A stretch of 64,000 nt of DNA from Lacinutrix sp. 5H-3-7-4 (lineage in GTDB: Bacteria; Bacteroidota; Bacteroidia; Flavobacteriales; Flavobacteriaceae): positions 372,001 to 436,000 of the forward strand of contig NC_015638.1 in assembly GCF_000211855.2 (NCBI RefSeq), read 5' to 3'. A program made the position numbers and the translations under genes. The notes beneath the pieces were generated by a model. The model made no database searches, was not told the DNA's origin, and saw only the letters and a list, made by a program, of their open reading frames with translations. Of the stretch, positions 9,081 through 19,600 are shown one piece after another. Position 1 is the first letter of the stretch. Each line of letters starts with the position of its first letter.

Positions 9081-9110
9081 CAAATATATAATATTTTTTT
9101 TACTCTGCAA
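9081..9110 (-). promoter_or_regulatory. Sigma-A-type promoter of tRNA-Glu and rpsT
   Basis: On the minus strand there is TTG (9110 to 9108), then exactly 19 bases, then TATATTTG (9088 to 9081). Both halves and the spacing match the Bacteroidota consensus TTG-N19-TAnnTTTG. Transcription should begin near 9074, about ten bases before the mature tRNA 5' end. It is the best promoter I found in the window. Confidence 0.7.
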
Positions 9111-9215
9111 AAACTTATTTTAAATAACTTAACAATGTTTCCATTGCGGATGCAAAAATACAACTAATTTCTACTTTTGCAATACTTATTTAAACTTTTT
9201 TTTATTTTTTTTTAA

Positions 9216-10694
9216 TTAATATGCTTTTGCGAACAAAACTCTTCGTTTAGAAGGCTTTCCAGAATACACACAAACACCATCAACCAACTCTCCTTCAAGA
9301 GGTAAGCAACGTATTGTAGCTTTTGTAATTTCTTTTATCTTATCTTCAGTTTCAATTGTACCATCCCAATGTGCTGAAATAAATCCTCCTTTTTCTTCTA
9401 AAACAGATTTAAATTCTTCAAAATTTTCTACTTCAGTAATGTGAGAATTTCTAAAATCTAATGCTTTATTAAAAAGTGAATCTTGAATTTCAACCATTAG
9501 TCCTTCTACTTTATCTACTAAAGACTCTAAATACACTGTTTCCTTAGTTAAAATATCTCTACGAGCTAGCTCAACAGTTCCGTTTTCTAAATCTCTTGCT
9601 CCAATAGCTATACGTAATGGTACACCTTGTAATTCGTGCTGTGCAAATTTAGCGCCTGGTCTATGTGTTGTCCTATTATCAAACTTTACCGTAATATGTT
9701 TAGCACGTAAATCTTTCATTATACCATTTACAACATCTGTTATTTGCTCTAATTGCTCATCTGTTTTATATATAGGAACAATCACTACTTGATTTGGTGC
9801 TAAGTTTGGTGGTAGCACCAAACCTTGATCATCACTATGTGTCATAATTAAGGCTCCCATTAATCTTGTTGAAACTCCCCAAGACGTAGCCCAAACATAA
9901 TCTTGTTTTCCTTCTTTATTAGTAAATTTAACATCAAATGCTTTTGCAAAATTTTGTCCTAAAAAATGAGATGTTCCTGCTTGTAATGCTTTTCCGTCTT
10001 GCATTAAAGCTTCTATACAATATGTCTCTTCTGCTCCTGCAAATCGTTCACTTTCAGATTTCAATCCTTGGACAACAGGAATGGCCATAAATTCTTCTGC
10101 GAAAGTTGCATAAACATTATTCATTGTTTCTGCTTCAGCTAAAGCTTCTACTCTAGTTTCATGAGCCGTGTGACCTTCTTGCCATAAAAACTCAGCTGTA
10201 CGTAAAAATAATCTTGTACGCATTTCCCAACGCACTACATTTGCCCATTGGTTAATTAGTAACGGTAAATCTCTGTAAGACTGTATCCATCCTTTATATG
10301 TATTCCAAATTATAGCTTCACTTGTTGGCCTTACAACAAGTTCTTCTTCTAATTTAGCTTCAGGATCAACTCTAAGTTTTCCTTCATTGTCAGGGTCATT
10401 CTGCAATCTATAATGAGTTACAACTGCACATTCTTTTGCAAAACCTTCTGCATTTTTTTCTTCAGCTTCGAATAGGCTTTTAGGTACAAATAATGGGAAA
10501 TACGCATTTTGATGTCCTGTTTCTTTAAACATTCTATCTAATTCGGCTTGCATTTTTTCCCAAATAGCGTAACCATATGGCTTAATAACCATACAACCTC
10601 TTACCGCTGAATTCTCTGCTAAATCGGCCTTGACAACCAATTCGTTATACCATTTTGAATAATCTTCTGCTCTACTCGTGAGTTTTTTGCTCAT
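9216..10694 (-). CDS. proS: Prolyl-tRNA synthetase, archaeal/eukaryal type
   Basis: This class II synthetase charges tRNA-Pro. At 492 residues without the editing insertion of the bacterial form, it is the short archaeal/eukaryal type used by Bacteroidota. Visible are motif 2 region [31 protein letters not shown] near residue 140, [13 protein letters not shown] near 240, the anticodon-binding domain (about 290-400) and the C-terminal domain ending in AKAY, the C-terminal tyrosine being typical. It is divergent from the lipoprotein gene at 10795, with a compact shared promoter region between. Confidence 0.96.
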   Translation of the reverse strand: MSKKLTSRAEDYSKWYNELVVKADLAENSAVRGCMVIKPYGYAIWEKMQAELDRMFKETGHQNAYFPLFVPKSLFEAEEKNAEGFAKECAVVTHYRLQNDPDNEGKLRVDPEAKLEEELVVRPTSEAIIWNTYKGWIQSYRDLPLLINQWANVVRWEMRTRLFLRTAEFLWQEGHTAHETRVEALAEAETMNNVYATFAEEFMAIPVVQGLKSESERFAGAEETYCIEALMQDGKALQAGTSHFLGQNFAKAFDVKFTNKEGKQDYVWATSWGVSTRLMGALIMTHSDDQGLVLPPNLAPNQVVIVPIYKTDEQLEQITDVVNGIMKDLRAKHITVKFDNRTTHRPGAKFAQHELQGVPLRIAIGARDLENGTVELARRDILTKETVYLESLVDKVEGLMVEIQDSLFNKALDFRNSHITEVENFEEFKSVLEEKGGFISAHWDGTIETEDKIKEITKATIRCLPLEGELVDGVCVYSGKPSKRRVLFAKAY

Positions 10695-10748
10695 ATACAG
10701 TGTTTTGGCACAAATTTTGTGACTATGTTAAAAAAAGAAATAGTTGGA

Positions 10749-10779
10749 CAAAACTAACTATTTTTGTTATGTTCAACAA
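10749..10779. promoter_or_regulatory. Divergent promoter region of proS and the lipoprotein gene
   Basis: The minus strand has a -7 box TAGTTTTG (10756 to 10749) preceded by TTG (10779 to 10777) at a spacing of 20, pointing to proS. The plus strand has a -7 box TATTTTTG at 10759-10766, 28 bases before the lipoprotein ATG, without a well-spaced TTG. The two boxes are two bases apart, so RNA polymerase could serve only one direction at a time. Confidence 0.45.
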
Positions 10780-10794
10780 TAAAATCTCATAGTT

Positions 10795-11760
10795 ATGCAA
10801 TTAAAAAAATACTTACTTAATAAATTACCAGCAATTACTAGTTTAATTTTAGTGTTTAGTCTCACTTCATGTGGCTCTTATCAATATGTTGGACAAGAGA
10901 GTGACGGTATTTACGTAGATGATACTTCAATACAAGAAGTCACTTATGCTGAAGCTCAAGAAAGTTCTAATAGCGATTACTATAAAAATTATTTTAAAGA
11001 AAAATCTCTAGAATTAGAAGCTGCCGACAACGAAGTTTTTGTTGATATTGATTCTTATCAAGGAAATTACGAAGAAGGTGTTGAATCTGAAGGTTACGGC
11101 GCTTGGGGTGACAATGGTAATGAGGTTACTATAAATGTTTATGATAACAATTACAGCAATTGGGGATGGACAATGCCATATTGGGGATGGAATAGATTTG
11201 GCTGGAATCGACCTTATTACGGTTGGAATTCAGGTTTTGGATATAATGGTTTTGGTTGGAATTCAGGTTTTGGATTTAGTGGAGGTTTTTATAACTCTTA
11301 TTGGTATCCAAACTATGGCTATGGATTTGGCTACCCTAATCACTATAATACTGGTTATTATTACCATAGACGTAGCGCATATAATAGAAGTAGAAGAAAT
11401 ACTTTAGCTTCAAGGTATACTACATTAAATGGTAGAAACTATAATACTTCTGCTAGAACGAGAAGTAACTCTACGAGAACCCGTTCTAGAGTTAATACTA
11501 GAACTAGATCAACTAATACAAGAGGTTTTAATTCTAACTCTAGAACTAGATCAAGAGTTAAAACTAATTCTTCAGTGACACCTTCAAGATTTCAAAGTAC
11601 TAGAAATAGAACTAGAGTAAATAATAATTCTACCCCAACAAGAACACGTACAAGAGCAAATTCCTCACCAAGAAGTTCTCGCTCTTATAGTAGTCCTTCG
11701 AGAAGTTCTGGCTCTTCTAGATCATCTGGATCAAGAACAAGTTCTCGTAGAAGAGGTTAA
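10795..11760 (+). CDS. Lipoprotein with Trp/Tyr/Gly-rich and Arg/Ser-rich low-complexity regions
   Basis: A 321-residue protein with a lipoprotein signal (hydrophobic core then LTSC, Cys26). Residues 27-110 are acidic and contain YYKNYFKEKSLELE. Residues about 115-190 are very rich in Trp, Tyr, Gly, Asn and Phe with repeated WGW/GWN units. Residues about 195-321 are dominated by Arg, Ser, Thr and Asn (many TRTRS, NTRTRS and SSRSS units) and are strongly basic. No domain of known function is recognisable; the composition suggests an extended, surface-exposed structure. It is followed after 27 bases by the OmpP1/FadL-type gene, so the two probably form an operon. Confidence 0.75.
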   Translation: MQLKKYLLNKLPAITSLILVFSLTSCGSYQYVGQESDGIYVDDTSIQEVTYAEAQESSNSDYYKNYFKEKSLELEAADNEVFVDIDSYQGNYEEGVESEGYGAWGDNGNEVTINVYDNNYSNWGWTMPYWGWNRFGWNRPYYGWNSGFGYNGFGWNSGFGFSGGFYNSYWYPNYGYGFGYPNHYNTGYYYHRRSAYNRSRRNTLASRYTTLNGRNYNTSARTRSNSTRTRSRVNTRTRSTNTRGFNSNSRTRSRVKTNSSVTPSRFQSTRNRTRVNNNSTPTRTRTRANSSPRSSRSYSSPSRSSGSSRSSGSRTSSRRRG

Positions 11761-11787
11761 TATTAAAAAATAGCTTTATATAATTTT

Positions 11788-13341
11788 ATGAAAAAGATAA
11801 TATTTGTTTTCGTAGGCTTGATAAGTATGTCTACACTTTATAGTCAAAGTATAAATGACGCAATAAGATATAGTAATGGAGAAGTTATTGGATCAGCAAG
11901 ATTTAGAGCCTTAAGTGGTGCTTTTGGAGCACTTGGCGGCGATTTGAGTGCTGTTAATATAAATCCTGCTAGTTCTGCTGTTTTTTCTACTAGCTACGCC
12001 TCATTCTCTTTAAACAATATGAATATTGATAATGAGACCAATTATTTTGGAGGAAAAAAATCTAATTCAGAGTCGGACCTTTCTTTAAATCAGGCTGGTG
12101 GTGTTTTTGTTTTTAGAAATAGAAACGAAAATTCTCAATGGAAAAAGTTTTCTTTCAGTATTGCTTATGATAACACAAAGAATTATGAAAACAATTGGAC
12201 TGCAATAGGAACCAACAATAAAAATGTTAATTCAGGTGGTTCTATTGCTAGTTTCTTTTTAAATAATGCTAATGGATTAAGACTTGATGAAATTTCTGCT
12301 TTTGTAGGTGAATCTAATTCTGAAGCTTATTCTGAAATAGGAAGTTTTTATGGCGAACAAAACCAACAAGCATTTTTAGGTTATACTTCTTATATAATTG
12401 AATCTGAAACTGGTGATGATGCTGATACTAATTATTTCTCTAATGTTGTTGGAGATTCATTTAATCAACAATATAACTACACTAGTACAGGTTATAACGG
12501 AAAATTAGCTTTTAATGTTGGCGCACAGTATGGTGACAATATCTATTTAGGACTTAATTTAAACTCTCATTTTATTAATTATGAACGTTTTAGCGCACTT
12601 AACGAATCTAACGATACTTCTGGAGCTGTAGTAAATGACATTTATTTTGAAAATATATTAAATACTAATGGTTCTGGTTTTTCTTTTCAATTAGGAAGTA
12701 TTTTTAAAGTAACCAATAATTTACGCTTAGGTTTAGCTTATGATTCACCTACATGGATGACTATAGAGGAAGAAACTACTCAATTTATTCAAACAAGAAG
12801 TCGCGATGGCATTCCCCTAGAAGATGGAAGTACTTTTTTCTCTGAAACAATAAATCCTCAAGTTGTTAATGTTTTTGCTCCTTATAAGCTACAAACTCCA
12901 GGTAAAATAACTGGTAGTATTGCTTATATTTTTGGGCGTAGCGGTCTCTTAAGTTTTGATTACTCTAGAAAGGATTACAGTAATACAAAATTTAAACCTA
13001 CATCTGATGCTTATTATTCTCAGTTAAACTCTGAGATTAACAATATTTTTACTGCCGTAAATACCTATAAGGTTGGAGGTGAATATAAAATAAAGCAATT
13101 AAGCCTTCGAGCTGGTTATAGGTTTGAAGAAAGTCCTTATAAAGATGGAACAACTATTGGAGATTTATCTGGTTATTCTCTAGGCCTTGGATACAAATTT
13201 GGAAACACATCTATTGACTTAACTTATGATCATGCGGAACAATCTAGAAATCAACAAATATTTAATACAGGTCTTATTGATCGTGTTAACATTGAAAATA
13301 CCAATTCTAACATCACATTTTCTTTAGGGTTTCAACTATAA
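11788..13341 (+). CDS. OmpP1/FadL-family outer membrane transport protein
   Basis: A 517-residue predicted outer membrane beta-barrel with a cleaved signal peptide (residues 1-19, ending TLYSQ). The N-terminal region GSARFRALSGAFGALGGDLSAVNINPASSAVF is the hatch-like segment typical of FadL/OmpP1/TodX-type channels, which pass hydrophobic compounds across the outer membrane. The rest alternates in beta strands and ends in ITFSLGFQL with a terminal aromatic-type strand. Bacteroidota carry several paralogues of unknown substrate, so fatty acid transport is only a family inference. It is second in an operon with the low-complexity lipoprotein and is followed by a strong terminator. Confidence 0.85.
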   Translation: MKKIIFVFVGLISMSTLYSQSINDAIRYSNGEVIGSARFRALSGAFGALGGDLSAVNINPASSAVFSTSYASFSLNNMNIDNETNYFGGKKSNSESDLSLNQAGGVFVFRNRNENSQWKKFSFSIAYDNTKNYENNWTAIGTNNKNVNSGGSIASFFLNNANGLRLDEISAFVGESNSEAYSEIGSFYGEQNQQAFLGYTSYIIESETGDDADTNYFSNVVGDSFNQQYNYTSTGYNGKLAFNVGAQYGDNIYLGLNLNSHFINYERFSALNESNDTSGAVVNDIYFENILNTNGSGFSFQLGSIFKVTNNLRLGLAYDSPTWMTIEEETTQFIQTRSRDGIPLEDGSTFFSETINPQVVNVFAPYKLQTPGKITGSIAYIFGRSGLLSFDYSRKDYSNTKFKPTSDAYYSQLNSEINNIFTAVNTYKVGGEYKIKQLSLRAGYRFEESPYKDGTTIGDLSGYSLGLGYKFGNTSIDLTYDHAEQSRNQQIFNTGLIDRVNIENTNSNITFSLGFQL

Positions 13342-13364
13342 TAAGCAAAAAACAATTTTCAATT

Positions 13365-13399
13365 AACAGGGATAAATTTAATTTACCCCTGTTTTTTTT
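13365..13399 (+). terminator. Intrinsic terminator after the OmpP1/FadL gene
   Basis: The arms AACAGGG and CCCTGTT close a second inner stem (TAAAT/ATTTA), followed by a run of T. The 332-base gap to the next gene holds this hairpin, an AT-rich stretch in which I see nothing (about 13400-13600), and a second terminator. Confidence 0.8.
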
Positions 13400-13603
13400 A
13401 TTTTGAACTTAAATCAAATAGATTTATTAAAAATTAAATACATCTTTAGATGTATATGCACAATAAAACTATTAATCCCTCGATATAAACTTTATAAAGA
13501 AATAATTAATTCTCCTAGATAGCATTGCAAAAAATCTACTTAACATTATATAGTATTAAGTATTTATTTTGAAATACAAATAAAAAGTGAAGATGAATTA
13601 AAT

Positions 13604-13639
13604 AAAAAAACCTGAACGACGAATCGTTCAGGTTTTTTT
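13604..13639 (-). terminator. Intrinsic terminator of the adhesin gene
   Basis: A perfect hairpin (CCTGAACGA/TCGTTCAGG with loop CGAA) flanked by A and T runs, so it can work in both directions. It lies 35 bases after the stop of the giant minus-strand gene. Confidence 0.85.
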
Positions 13640-13673
13640 GTGTTTACTATTTACTATGTGTTTTACTTTAGTT

Positions 13674-16600
13674 TTAACGCTTTAATGTAAAGTGTGCTCT
13701 AAAGTGCTTTTTAGTATTTGTTGCTGTGTCTGTATATTCTACTGTAAACCAGTAGTCACTTGTTGGCATTGGGTTACCATTGTAAGTTCCGTTCCAACCA
13801 TCACCTAATGGACTTATTTGTTTTAATAGTTTTCCAAAACGATCAAAGATGTAAATCTTAGCATCTGGGTAATTTGAGATGCTATATATATTCCATGTTT
13901 CGTTATAACCATCGCCATTTGGTGTAAAGTAAACTGGGTAGTCTAGTACCATGATTTCTTCACTTACTTCTCCACAACCATTAACATCTCTTGCTGTTAC
14001 AACTATACCGCCTGCTGGTATGTTGGTAAAGGTGTGACTGTAACTTCCATCTGCATTTGCTGTTCCTAATTGCCAAGCACCACCGTTTAAACTAAATTCA
14101 TACACGGCTATTGAAGTTGCTGTGCTTCCACTTGCTGTTACTTGCACATCGTGTTGGTCTGCAAAGGCTGCTGTTAATAGCTCGTAACTAATTACTGGTG
14201 GTTCGCTTACATCTACTACTGTACTATCACTACTCATACACATTGTATTTGCACTTGTAGAGGTATCTGTTACTATTACACTATAGTTTCCGCCTTCGGT
14301 TGGCATGATTGATGGTCCTGTTTCTCCTGCCATAACATTGCCTTCATAGCTCCATTCAAAACTATATAATGAAGCATCTAAACCTGTATCTACTAGTGGT
14401 GAGTTTACTACTTCTGTACCATTAGTATTGATACATAGTAGGTAACTATCGTCTAAATCAAAGGCTGGTAACGGGTTGACTTGTAGAGTAACTTCAGCGG
14501 TTTCATAACATATTGAACTGTCTTGACCATTATCTACAACGCCATCGTTATTTAGGTCTACTAAATCACCATTGCCATCGCCATCTAAATCTATATAATC
14601 TATAATACCATCGGCATCACTATCAAATCCTTCTGCTATGCCATCGCCATTGATATCTACTATATCGAACACGCCATCGCCATTGGTATCTATTGTATCT
14701 ATATTTCCATCACTATCAACATCTAATCCTGTTGTTAAACTGCTTAGGTCTAAACTTATTGGTGTTACTATCATGGTATCATTATCTACACGAACAATAA
14801 TTACTTGTGGATTACTAGTGTTTTCGTATAAAAATGGTAATGGGTTTGTACCTGCATCTGCATCTGCTTGATTTTCATAGTAACTTACAGTGTAGTTATT
14901 AGCGTCTTGTCCATCTAAAACAAATGGGTTTTGTGTTTCTAAATTAAACTGTACTGTATCGTTACTTGGGTCGCCATCAAACTCCATATTGTCATCACAT
15001 TGCTCATATACTATTGCTACTCCATCTGGATTGGCTTGTGCTGCTTCTTGTACTTCTATATTAAAGTTTAGTGTCGCTACATCACAGCCTGTAATAGTAT
15101 TGGTGATGTTTACATATATGGTTTGTGGATTGGTAATATTGGTATACGGACTGTTTAATCCATTGATGGCTGCATCTGCTTCTGCCTGTGTTTCATGATA
15201 ACTTACAGTGAATATTGACGGGTCTTGACCGTTTAATATTGCTGCTGTCATCGTGCCGTCTAAATCAAAATCGGCCATACCATCATTAAACAGCTCACAA
15301 ATAATATAATCGTCTACTGGTGTTACTGTTGGTAATGGGTTTACAATAACATCAAAACTTACTAAACTGTAACATCCTGTACCGTTTAATCCTGTGTTAT
15401 CATCGCCATTGGTTAGACGTACATAAATGGTTTGTGGTGTTATACCTGTTCCTGGATTGTTTGGATCTTCATTAGTATGCATTGTTGGGTCTGCTATTGC
15501 ATTGTTTCCTGTAATGGCATCGTCTTGACTGGTGTAGTAACTTGCCGTTACATTTAATTCTCCATTAATAATTGCTATTTCATTTTGTGTTAAATCGAAA
15601 ACTTCTATTAAATCACCTGCGTTGGTATCATCACACACTATCAAATCTTCTGGATCTGGTGTTGGTGATGGGTTTGGAAGTACTCGTAATGTCACTGTTG
15701 TAAATGAAAAACACCCTGTATCGTTATCGGTCACACGTACATAAAGTGTTTGTGGACCATTCATGGTATTGGTATAGTTGGTTGGGTCTGCTATTGCATT
15801 TACATCGCCTTGAGCATCTGCCATTGTTTCATAATAGGTTACAACCCAACTGTTGTTGCCATTTACTATTTCTGAATCTTCTACTGTTAAATCAAAAGAA
15901 GTGAAACCGTCATTGGCTTCCATATAGTTAGCGTCTAAATCATCACATTGTGCTAACTCATTATCGTAGTTTGGATCTAATACTGGTGGAAACTCTACAC
16001 GTATTATAAATTCTCCTGTAGTAACACATCCATTAGTATTACTCTCTAATCGAATGTAAATGGTTTGTGGGTTAGAGTTATTTGTATAGTTACTGGTATT
16101 AATAATTGGGTTGTTTCCTGAATCGGCATTAGCTTGTGTTGTGTGATACGTTAGTGTGAAATCTGCCACTGTTTGTCCTGCTGTAAAGATTTGTGGTGTG
16201 ATTACTGCATCAAAATCAAATTGATTGAATCCATCATCATCGTCATCACAAATAATATAGTCCTCGATATCTAATGGTACTACTGGTGCTGGTTGTACAA
16301 TTAATGGCATTTCGACTATTGTAAAACAGCCTGTGTTATCATTTTCTGCTAAAACATAAATGGTTTGTATATTGGCTACAATATTATTGTATGGACTCAC
16401 TAATGGGTTTACCATATTCATAGCATCATCTTGCGTCTCATAGTAACTAATAGTGATATCTGGCTCTCCATTGGTGATTATAGCACTTTGGGCGTCTAAA
16501 TCGAAACTTGCAAAACCATCATTATCATCATCACATTCTTCAATAGCTGCTGGCATTGCAACTGGTGATGGTAATGGATTGACACGAAGGTCTAATGTGA

Positions 16601-19600
16601 TCGTGCTTACACAGCCTGTGTTATCATTTTCTGCTCGTACATATACTGTTTGTGGGTTTACCGTATTGGTATATGGACTGAATATTTGTGCGGCTGCATC
16701 ATTAGTATCGGCTCCTGCTTGTGTATCAAAGTATGTTAGTGTTATACCCGTTTGACCGTTTAGTATTTGTGCATTTGCATCTTCTAAAGTGAAGGCTTCT
16801 ACTTCATCTCCTGGATTATTAACATCACACAAGGCTAAAGGATCTGGTTGCACAAGTACTGGTAATGGGTTAACTATAAGCTCTAATGTCGTGTTTGTAA
16901 AACAATCATTAGCTGTGTCTTCTACTCGTACATGTACTATTTGCGGGTTACTAGTATTAACATAAGCGTTTGGTGTTGCTATTGGGTTTGTACCTGCCAT
17001 AGCATCGCCTGGTGTTATATAATATGTTACTGTGTATTGCGTTGGATCTAAATCGTTTGTTGGATCGGTATCTAATAAATTTAGAATCTCGGCATCTTTA
17101 CTTGGTAAATTAAATGTAGCAAAACCATCGGCATCATCATCACAAACTTCTAACGCTGTTGGATCGGTTATTTGTGGTGTTGGGTTGACTATTAATACAA
17201 GTTCTACAAAACTCGCACAGTCTGTTGCTATGGTAGAGCTTTCTACTCGTACATAAATTGTTTGCATGTTTGCTACAATGTTATTGTAAGGACTTGATAA
17301 GGCATTAACATTATTCATAGCATCGGCCATCGTTTCATGGTAAGTGACTGTTAGTCCTGGTGCGCCTGCTGTGATTTCTGCTTCGGTATCTGATAGCATA
17401 AACTCTCCAAACCCATCACTGTCTGGATCACAGTATTCTAAAGCTGCTGGTGTAAAGGCTACTGGTGCTTGCTCAACTACTAATTCTAAACTCGTTGTAT
17501 CAAAACATCCCGTGTTTGCATCTTCTACTCGAACATATACCGTTTGCATATTTGGTGTTTGGTTGGTATAAGGTATGGCTAATGGATTGGTTGCATTTAT
17601 TGCGTCTAATGGTGTAAAATAATAGCTTACTGTATAGGCTGGATTTCCGCCTGATATCTCTTGATTTTTTAATGTTAAATCTATTGCTGTTATTCCATCT
17701 GGTGTCGCATCATCACATACTTCTAAAGGTGTTGGTGTTACTACTGTTGGTAGTGGGTTGACAACCACAGTGTCTGATTCTGTTAAAACACCTACACATG
17801 AAGTGTTGGAATCAAGCACTTCTTCTAACTGCAATTCTTGATCTACTGCAGGAGCAAAAACTGTAATAATAGACTCTCCTGATGCATCTAATACTGTTTG
17901 AGTAGTAGCGCCTCCATTAATATTATAATCTACTGTATCACCTGCTACACCTGAAATAGTAAAAACAGCATCATCTCCTGGACATATAGCTATATTACTT
18001 GTAACAGTCGCCATTGGGTTTGGATTAACTATAATTGTTGCTGTATCTGTAAGCACACTAGAACATGACGTTGTAGCACTTGTTACTTGTTCTAAAGTAA
18101 TTATTTGATTAGCAACAGCTCCAATTATTGTTACAATAGCATCTCCAGATGCGTCAACTGTAACTTGCTCTGTTGCTCCTCCATTAATATTATAATCTAT
18201 AATATCGTTTGGAGTTCCTGTTATTGTAAATATTGCATCGTCTCCTGAACAAATATCTGTATTTGTTGTTAATCCTGTTACAAAAGGACTAGGCTCTATT
18301 GTTACCGTATTAGTGTCTGATAAAATACTAGAACAAGAAGTTGTAGGATTAATTACTGATTCTAAAGTAATTGTTTGGCTTGAGGTAACTCCTATTATAG
18401 TTACTATAGCTTCTCCTGTTGCGTCAATAGCTACTTGTTCTGTAGCTCCAGAGTTAATATTATAATCTACTATATCTCCAGCGTCTCCTGAAATAGTAAA
18501 AACAGCATCATCTCCATTACAAACAGCCGTATTACTACTTAAAACTACTGTAGGATTAGGATTAACAACAACTGTTGTAGACTCAGTAAGGATAGCATTA
18601 CATGTAGTACTAGAATCTACAATAGATTCTAATGTCAATACTTGATTAGTAGTTGCTCCAATTATAGTAATAATTGACTCTCCCGAAGCATCAAGTGTAG
18701 TTTGCAATGTTCCTCCTCCGTTTATATTATAATTAACTACACTTGCTGTTGTTCCTGTAATTGTAAAAATAGCATCATCTCCAGAACATATATCTGTATT
18801 ACTTGCTACTGTAGCTGTCGGACTTGGATTAACAATAACGGTATCTGTATCTGCTAATGGTGCAGTACATGATGTTGCGGCACTTGTAATTTGTTCTAAA
18901 GTTATGGTTTGATTTGCTGTAACTCCTGTTAAAGTAACAATGGCATTACCAGATGCGTCAACTGTTACCTGTTCTGTAGCTCCTCCATTTATATTATAAT
19001 CTATAATATCATTAGGTGTTCCAGAGATAGTAAATATTGCATCGTCTCCTGAACATATATCTGTATTTGTTGTTAATCCTGTTATAACTGGATCTGCTTC
19101 TATAGTTACGGTATTAGTATCTGTTAAAGTACTTGAACAAGATGTAGTTGGGTTTGTTACAGTTATTAATGTTATTGTTTGATCTGTAGTTACATTTGTA
19201 ATTGTTACAATTCCTTCTCCTGTACCATCAATAGTTACTTGTTCTGTTGCTCCTGAATTAATATTATAATCTACTATATTACCAGAATCTCCAGTAATAG
19301 TAAAAATAGCATCTCCTCCAGAACATGTTACGTTATTACTAGATAAAGTCACAGATGGACTTGTTCCTATAGTTACTGTAGCAGATTCTGTTAATGGCGC
19401 ACTACATGATGCAGATGCGTCTGAAACTGATTCTAAAGTTATAACCTGGTCTGTAGTTACACCCGTAACAGTAATAGTAGATTCTCCAGAAGCATCAAGA
19501 GTTGTTTGTAAAGTTCCTCCTCCATTTATGTTATAATCTACAATATTAGTAGCATCTCCTGTTATTGTAAACACTGCGTCACCTCCTGTACAAACAGTTG

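Noticed and set aside
8981-9163. Open frame of 60 codons on the minus strand
   Set aside because: It lies across the tRNA-Glu gene and its promoter; the frame is a by-product of the tRNA sequence.
11135-11407. Open frame rich in Ile, Met and Val inside the lipoprotein gene
   Set aside because: It is a frame-shifted reading of the Trp/Gly-rich repeats and has no start context.
13400-13600. Possible gene in the gap after the OmpP1/FadL gene
   Set aside because: Frames are short, AT-rich and without a start context; only the two terminators flanking it are supported.
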